This document shows, piece after piece, positions 4,399 through 6,763 of a stretch of DNA of 6,763 nt. The DNA comes from Sphingobacterium sp. UBA1575. Lineage in GTDB: Bacteria > Bacteroidota > Bacteroidia > Sphingobacteriales > Sphingobacteriaceae. Every line of letters begins with the position of its first letter. Position 1 is the first letter of the stretch. Below the pieces are notes generated by a model, which worked only from the letters and a program-made list of their open reading frames with translations, made no database searches and was not told the DNA's origin. The translations under genes and the position numbers were made by a program. Location: contig DCOH01000060.1 of the NCBI GenBank assembly GCA_002322865.1, positions 11,552 through 18,314 on the forward strand, given 5' to 3'.

Positions 4399-5592
4399 TT
4401 ATTTCCTTACGGATTTTCTTCTTTTCAATTCTTTCATAATCAAAGAAAGCTCGCGGCCAGTTTGTCCACCTACAGAAGTATTTTCCTGTGCACGACGGAA
4501 CAAATATGGCATAACTGCTTTCACTGGACCATAAGGCATGTATTTAGCCACGTTATAACCTGCTGCTGCAAGGTTGAAAGAAAGGTTATCCGACATACCT
4601 AATAACTGCGCAAAGAAAACATTAGGCAAGTTATGTGGGATGTTACGGTTCTCCATTTCCTCCGCTAGGATGCGGCAACTCTGTTCGTTATGTGTTCCGG
4701 CCATCAATCCGATCTGGTCGATATGATCCAAACAGAAGTGGATCGCCTGGTTATAATCTGTATCCGATGCTGGTTTATTCGGTTGGATAGGCGAAGGATA
4801 ACCTTTTTCCTTTGCTCTTTCCCTTTCGATCTCCATATAAGCACCACGAACGATTTTCGCCCCTAGATGGAAGCCAGCAGTTTTAGCATAAGCATAATCA
4901 GCTTTTAATGAAGCCAATTTATCAGCACGGTACAATTGATAAGTATTGTATACAATCGGTTTTTCACGGTTGTATTTTTCCATCATTTCACGTGCGATAT
5001 CATCAATGGTATCTTGGATCCAAGAATGTTCAGCATCCACCAATACACGAATACCAGCTTCGTGACAAGCACGGCAGATACGATCACATCTATCCCATAA
5101 ACGTTGGTATTCTGCTTTTTCAGCTTCCGTCAATGTTTCTTTTGCATCGATTTTCGCCAATAGATCAAATCTTCCTAAACCTGTAGGCTTGAATACACAG
5201 AAAGAAATCAACGGATTCTGTTTAGCAGTTTCTACCGTACGTAGGATCTCTGCGCAACATTCGTCAAAGCTCTCTTCCGAATCTTCACCTTCTACCGAAT
5301 AATCCAAAATGGTCGTTACATTACCTTGACCCAATTCCTGGATCGCACGGTTACAGTCGGCAATACTCTCGCCACCACAGAACTGTCTGTAGATGGTATT
5401 CTTGATGATTCCCTGGATGGGTAAGCCTATATTTAAGGAGAAATTTGTAATGGGAGTACCTATTTTGATCAGTGCATTACTTGCTACCATTTTAAATAAC
5501 CAGTATGCTTTATTCAGATCTTTATCACTTTTGCCTCTGAAGGCGATTTCCGTATTATTAAAGTCTAGCTTTATGGGGGAAATTGTATCCAT
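4399..5592 (-). CDS. Proline dehydrogenase (FAD-dependent)
   Basis: A 397-residue protein that oxidises L-proline to 1-pyrroline-5-carboxylate with FAD, passing electrons to the respiratory chain: the first step of proline use. It has the PRODH barrel: VLVDAEHSW (183-191), VYNTYQLYRADKL (214-226), GAKIVRGAYMEIERE (244-258), LMAGTHNEQS (296-305), FAQLLGMSDNLSF (327-339) and the signature YLFRRAQEN (363-371), whose paired Arg366-Arg367 bind the substrate carboxylate in the family. Length and sequence fit the monofunctional Bacteroidota type, with no PutA aldehyde dehydrogenase domain. P5C dehydrogenase must be coded elsewhere. The start ATG lies 20 bp after a good promoter -7 element and is followed by the N-terminus expected of the group. 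The gene is divergent from the S4-domain gene and is followed by the HAD phosphatase. Confidence 0.96.
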   Translation of the reverse strand: MDTISPIKLDFNNTEIAFRGKSDKDLNKAYWLFKMVASNALIKIGTPITNFSLNIGLPIQGIIKNTIYRQFCGGESIADCNRAIQELGQGNVTTILDYSVEGEDSEESFDECCAEILRTVETAKQNPLISFCVFKPTGLGRFDLLAKIDAKETLTEAEKAEYQRLWDRCDRICRACHEAGIRVLVDAEHSWIQDTIDDIAREMMEKYNREKPIVYNTYQLYRADKLASLKADYAYAKTAGFHLGAKIVRGAYMEIERERAKEKGYPSPIQPNKPASDTDYNQAIHFCLDHIDQIGLMAGTHNEQSCRILAEEMENRNIPHNLPNVFFAQLLGMSDNLSFNLAAAGYNVAKYMPYGPVKAVMPYLFRRAQENTSVGGQTGRELSLIMKELKRRKSVRK

Positions 5593-5612
5593 ATTCTATT
5601 TTTTTTGATTCA

Positions 5613-5645
5613 CAAAATTAGGGATTAATTGTAAATAAATTCAAA
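5613..5645 (-). promoter_or_regulatory. Promoter of proline dehydrogenase, Bacteroidota type
   Basis: On the minus strand TTTG (5645-5642) is followed by 21 bp and TAATTTTG (5620-5613), an exact match to TANNTTTG. The spacing is inside the 17-23 bp range known for Bacteroidota primary-sigma promoters. Transcription would start near 5606, leaving a leader of about a dozen nucleotides before ATG 5592-5590. No operator-like repeat overlaps it. Confidence 0.55.
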
Positions 5646-5652
5646 CATTCAA

Positions 5653-5682
5653 TTGTAATAGTTCATATTAAATTTATTTTTG
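5653..5682 (+). promoter_or_regulatory. Promoter of the S4-domain gene, Bacteroidota type
   Basis: TTG (5653-5655) is followed by exactly 19 bp and TATTTTTG (5675-5682), an exact match to TANNTTTG at the ideal spacing. The -7 element ends only 3 bp before the ATG at 5686, so the predicted transcript start falls on or next to the start codon. Its -33 element overlaps the upstream side of the divergent proline dehydrogenase promoter region by a few bases. Confidence 0.55.
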
Positions 5683-5685
5683 TTT

Positions 5686-5892
5686 ATGCAAACGTTTACA
5701 TTAAATGGGGAATACATCCAGCTCATCCAATTATTGAAAGTGATGAACTGGGTAGAGCACGGCGCGATGGCCCAATGGGTCGTAGAAGAAGGATTGGTGA
5801 AGTACAATGGGGAAGTGGATTACCGTAAAAGATTGAAGGTTAGGGTAGGAGATTTGGTGGAATTTGACGGGAACAAGGTTAAGATAATATAA
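5686..5892 (+). CDS. S4-domain RNA-binding protein, YbcJ-like
   Basis: A 68-residue protein that is essentially one S4 RNA-binding fold. It resembles E. coli YbcJ along its whole length: IQLIQLLKVMNWVEHGAMAQWVVEEGLV carries the two helices, VKYNGEVDYRKRLKVRVGDLVEFDG the basic loop and strands. K/R residues at about 49-54 (YRKRLKVR) form the expected RNA-contact patch. It probably binds structured RNA, perhaps rRNA, in the cytoplasm; the target is unknown. A TTG codon at 5680 would add two residues in frame, but ATG 5686 fits family N-termini and 5680 lies within the promoter's -7 element. It is followed after 69 bp by aroB on the same strand, so partial co-transcription is possible. Confidence 0.88.
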   Translation: MQTFTLNGEYIQLIQLLKVMNWVEHGAMAQWVVEEGLVKYNGEVDYRKRLKVRVGDLVEFDGNKVKII

Positions 5893-5919
5893 AACAGAGT
5901 TATTACAAATTTGTTGTTC

Positions 5920-5947
5920 TTGTAGATTCAGAAATTGTCTATCTTTA
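5920..5947 (+). promoter_or_regulatory. Weak candidate promoter for aroB
   Basis: TTG (5920-5922), 17 bp, then TATCTTTA (5940-5947), one mismatch from TANNTTTG. The start would fall near 5953, about nine nucleotides ahead of ATG 5962. The fit is imperfect; read-through from the S4 gene is the alternative. Confidence 0.25.
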
Positions 5948-5961
5948 ACCTGAATTATATT

Positions 5962-6763
5962 ATGAAAAAGATCAACAGCTTAGGATACGAAGTCGTATTC
6001 GATAATGAACTGGATGAATTGCAATCCTTTCTTATTGATCATGACTATTCACAACTATTAATACTAGTCGATAGAAATACCAACGATCATTGTTTACCAC
6101 AACTTCAGGCCTTTATTCCTGATATCGTAGATTATGACATTATCGAAGTAGATCCTGGCGAAGAAAATAAGAACATTGATTTCTGTATTGGGGTTTGGAA
6201 GACCATGTTGGATTTTGGCGCGGATCGTAAATCCCTGATGCTGAACCTTGGTGGAGGTGTGGTGACGGATATGGGCGGTTTTGCAGCTTCAACCTATAAG
6301 AGAGGGATCGATTTTATCCATGTACCTACCACCTTGTTATCCCAAGTGGATGCCTCGGTAGGCGGCAAGACCGGAATCGACCTGGATAATATCAAAAACA
6401 TCATCGGTACATTTACGCAGCCCAAAGCGGTCTTTATCTCCAATAAGTTTTTGGAAACGTTGGATGATAGACAGATCCGTTCTGGATTTGCGGAAGTGAT
6501 CAAACATGGCCTTATCAAAGATAAACAGCTTTTTGAACGTTGTATGAATGTTAAATTGCCTGGTTTACCGGAAGAAATGGTCTATGATTCGGTGATGATC
6601 AAGAATGAAGTGGTTTTGGAAGATCCTACCGAAAAGGGATTGCGTAAAATCCTGAATTTTGGTCATACGATTGGGCATGCCATCGAAGGCTATAGCCTTT
6701 ATCATGATCAGGAGCCTTTATTGCATGGGGAAGCCATCGCGATTGGGATGATCTGTGAGGCTT
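5962..6763 (+). CDS. aroB: 3-dehydroquinate synthase, N-terminal 267 residues (runs off right edge)
   Basis: The frame is open from ATG 5962 to the right edge and covers about three quarters of the usual ~350 residues. The enzyme converts DAHP to 3-dehydroquinate, the second step of the shikimate pathway to aromatic amino acids, in the cytoplasm, using NAD and a divalent metal. Visible motifs are the NAD-binding LGGGVVTDMGGF (96-107), PTTLLSQVDASVGGKTGID (122-140) with K136, and SGFAEVIKHGLI (174-185). The metal ligands expected from the family are E178, H235 in FGHTIGHAIE and H255 in LHGEAIAIGM. All are intact, so the enzyme should be active. The stretch GYSLYHDQEPLL between the second and third ligands is about three residues longer than in E. 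coli AroB. No Shine-Dalgarno precedes the start. Confidence 0.96.
   Translation, partial: MKKINSLGYEVVFDNELDELQSFLIDHDYSQLLILVDRNTNDHCLPQLQAFIPDIVDYDIIEVDPGEENKNIDFCIGVWKTMLDFGADRKSLMLNLGGGVVTDMGGFAASTYKRGIDFIHVPTTLLSQVDASVGGKTGIDLDNIKNIIGTFTQPKAVFISNKFLETLDDRQIRSGFAEVIKHGLIKDKQLFERCMNVKLPGLPEEMVYDSVMIKNEVVLEDPTEKGLRKILNFGHTIGHAIEGYSLYHDQEPLLHGEAIAIGMICEA

Noticed and set aside
4908..5186. Plus-strand frame opposite proline dehydrogenase
   Set aside because: It is antisense to conserved PRODH barrel residues and has no recognisable domain.
5680..5685. TTG start at 5680 for the S4-domain protein
   Set aside because: The codon overlaps the promoter -7 element, and ATG 5686 gives the N-terminus expected from YbcJ-like proteins.
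6294..6518. Minus-strand frame opposite aroB
   Set aside because: It is antisense to the most conserved part of 3-dehydroquinate synthase.

Overview
The window looks like chromosome from a Bacteroidota bacterium, most likely a member of the Sphingobacteriaceae. The reasons are protein content (a Bacteroidota-type ~397-residue proline dehydrogenase, a sigma factor paired with a membrane-anchored beta-barrel protein, a tandem UspA protein), AT-rich intergenic DNA, an almost complete lack of Shine-Dalgarno sequences in front of genes, and several matches to the Bacteroidota promoter pattern TTG/TTTG - N17-23 - TANNTTTG. The genus is inference.

Layout. Positions 1-1107 (minus strand) hold a two-gene unit: a tandem-domain universal stress protein (259-1107) followed after 27 bp by the start of an unrecognised gene that runs off the left edge (1-231). 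A 277-bp AT-rich region (1108-1384) separates it from a plus-strand pair: an ECF-type sigma factor (1385-1993) and, 11 bp later, a 468-residue protein (2005-3411). The latter joins a short cytoplasmic N-terminus, one inner-membrane helix, a long low-complexity linker and a C-terminal outer-membrane-type beta-barrel. The pair is read here as a sigma factor with its putative membrane-bound regulator.

Positions 3406-3674 fill almost the whole gap between two convergent genes. They form a layered inverted-repeat element: perfect 16-bp terminal inverted repeats built of heptamers, then a 27-bp REP-like stem, then an imperfect 28-nt inner stem with a CACATGTG palindrome in its loop. This is the most unusual object in the window.

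Positions 3676-5592 (minus strand) hold a YqaB-like HAD phosphatase and, upstream of it, proline dehydrogenase. A 93-bp divergent promoter region follows, with recognisable Bacteroidota promoter elements on both strands. On the plus strand come a 68-residue YbcJ-like S4-domain RNA-binding protein (5686-5892) and the first 267 codons of aroB, 3-dehydroquinate synthase (5962 to the right edge).

Most genes are ordinary core or housekeeping genes. The parts worth a second look are the nested repeat at 3406-3674, the sigma/trans-envelope protein pair with its unusual leader, and the possibly leaderless S4 gene. No tRNA, rRNA, CRISPR array or transposase gene was seen.
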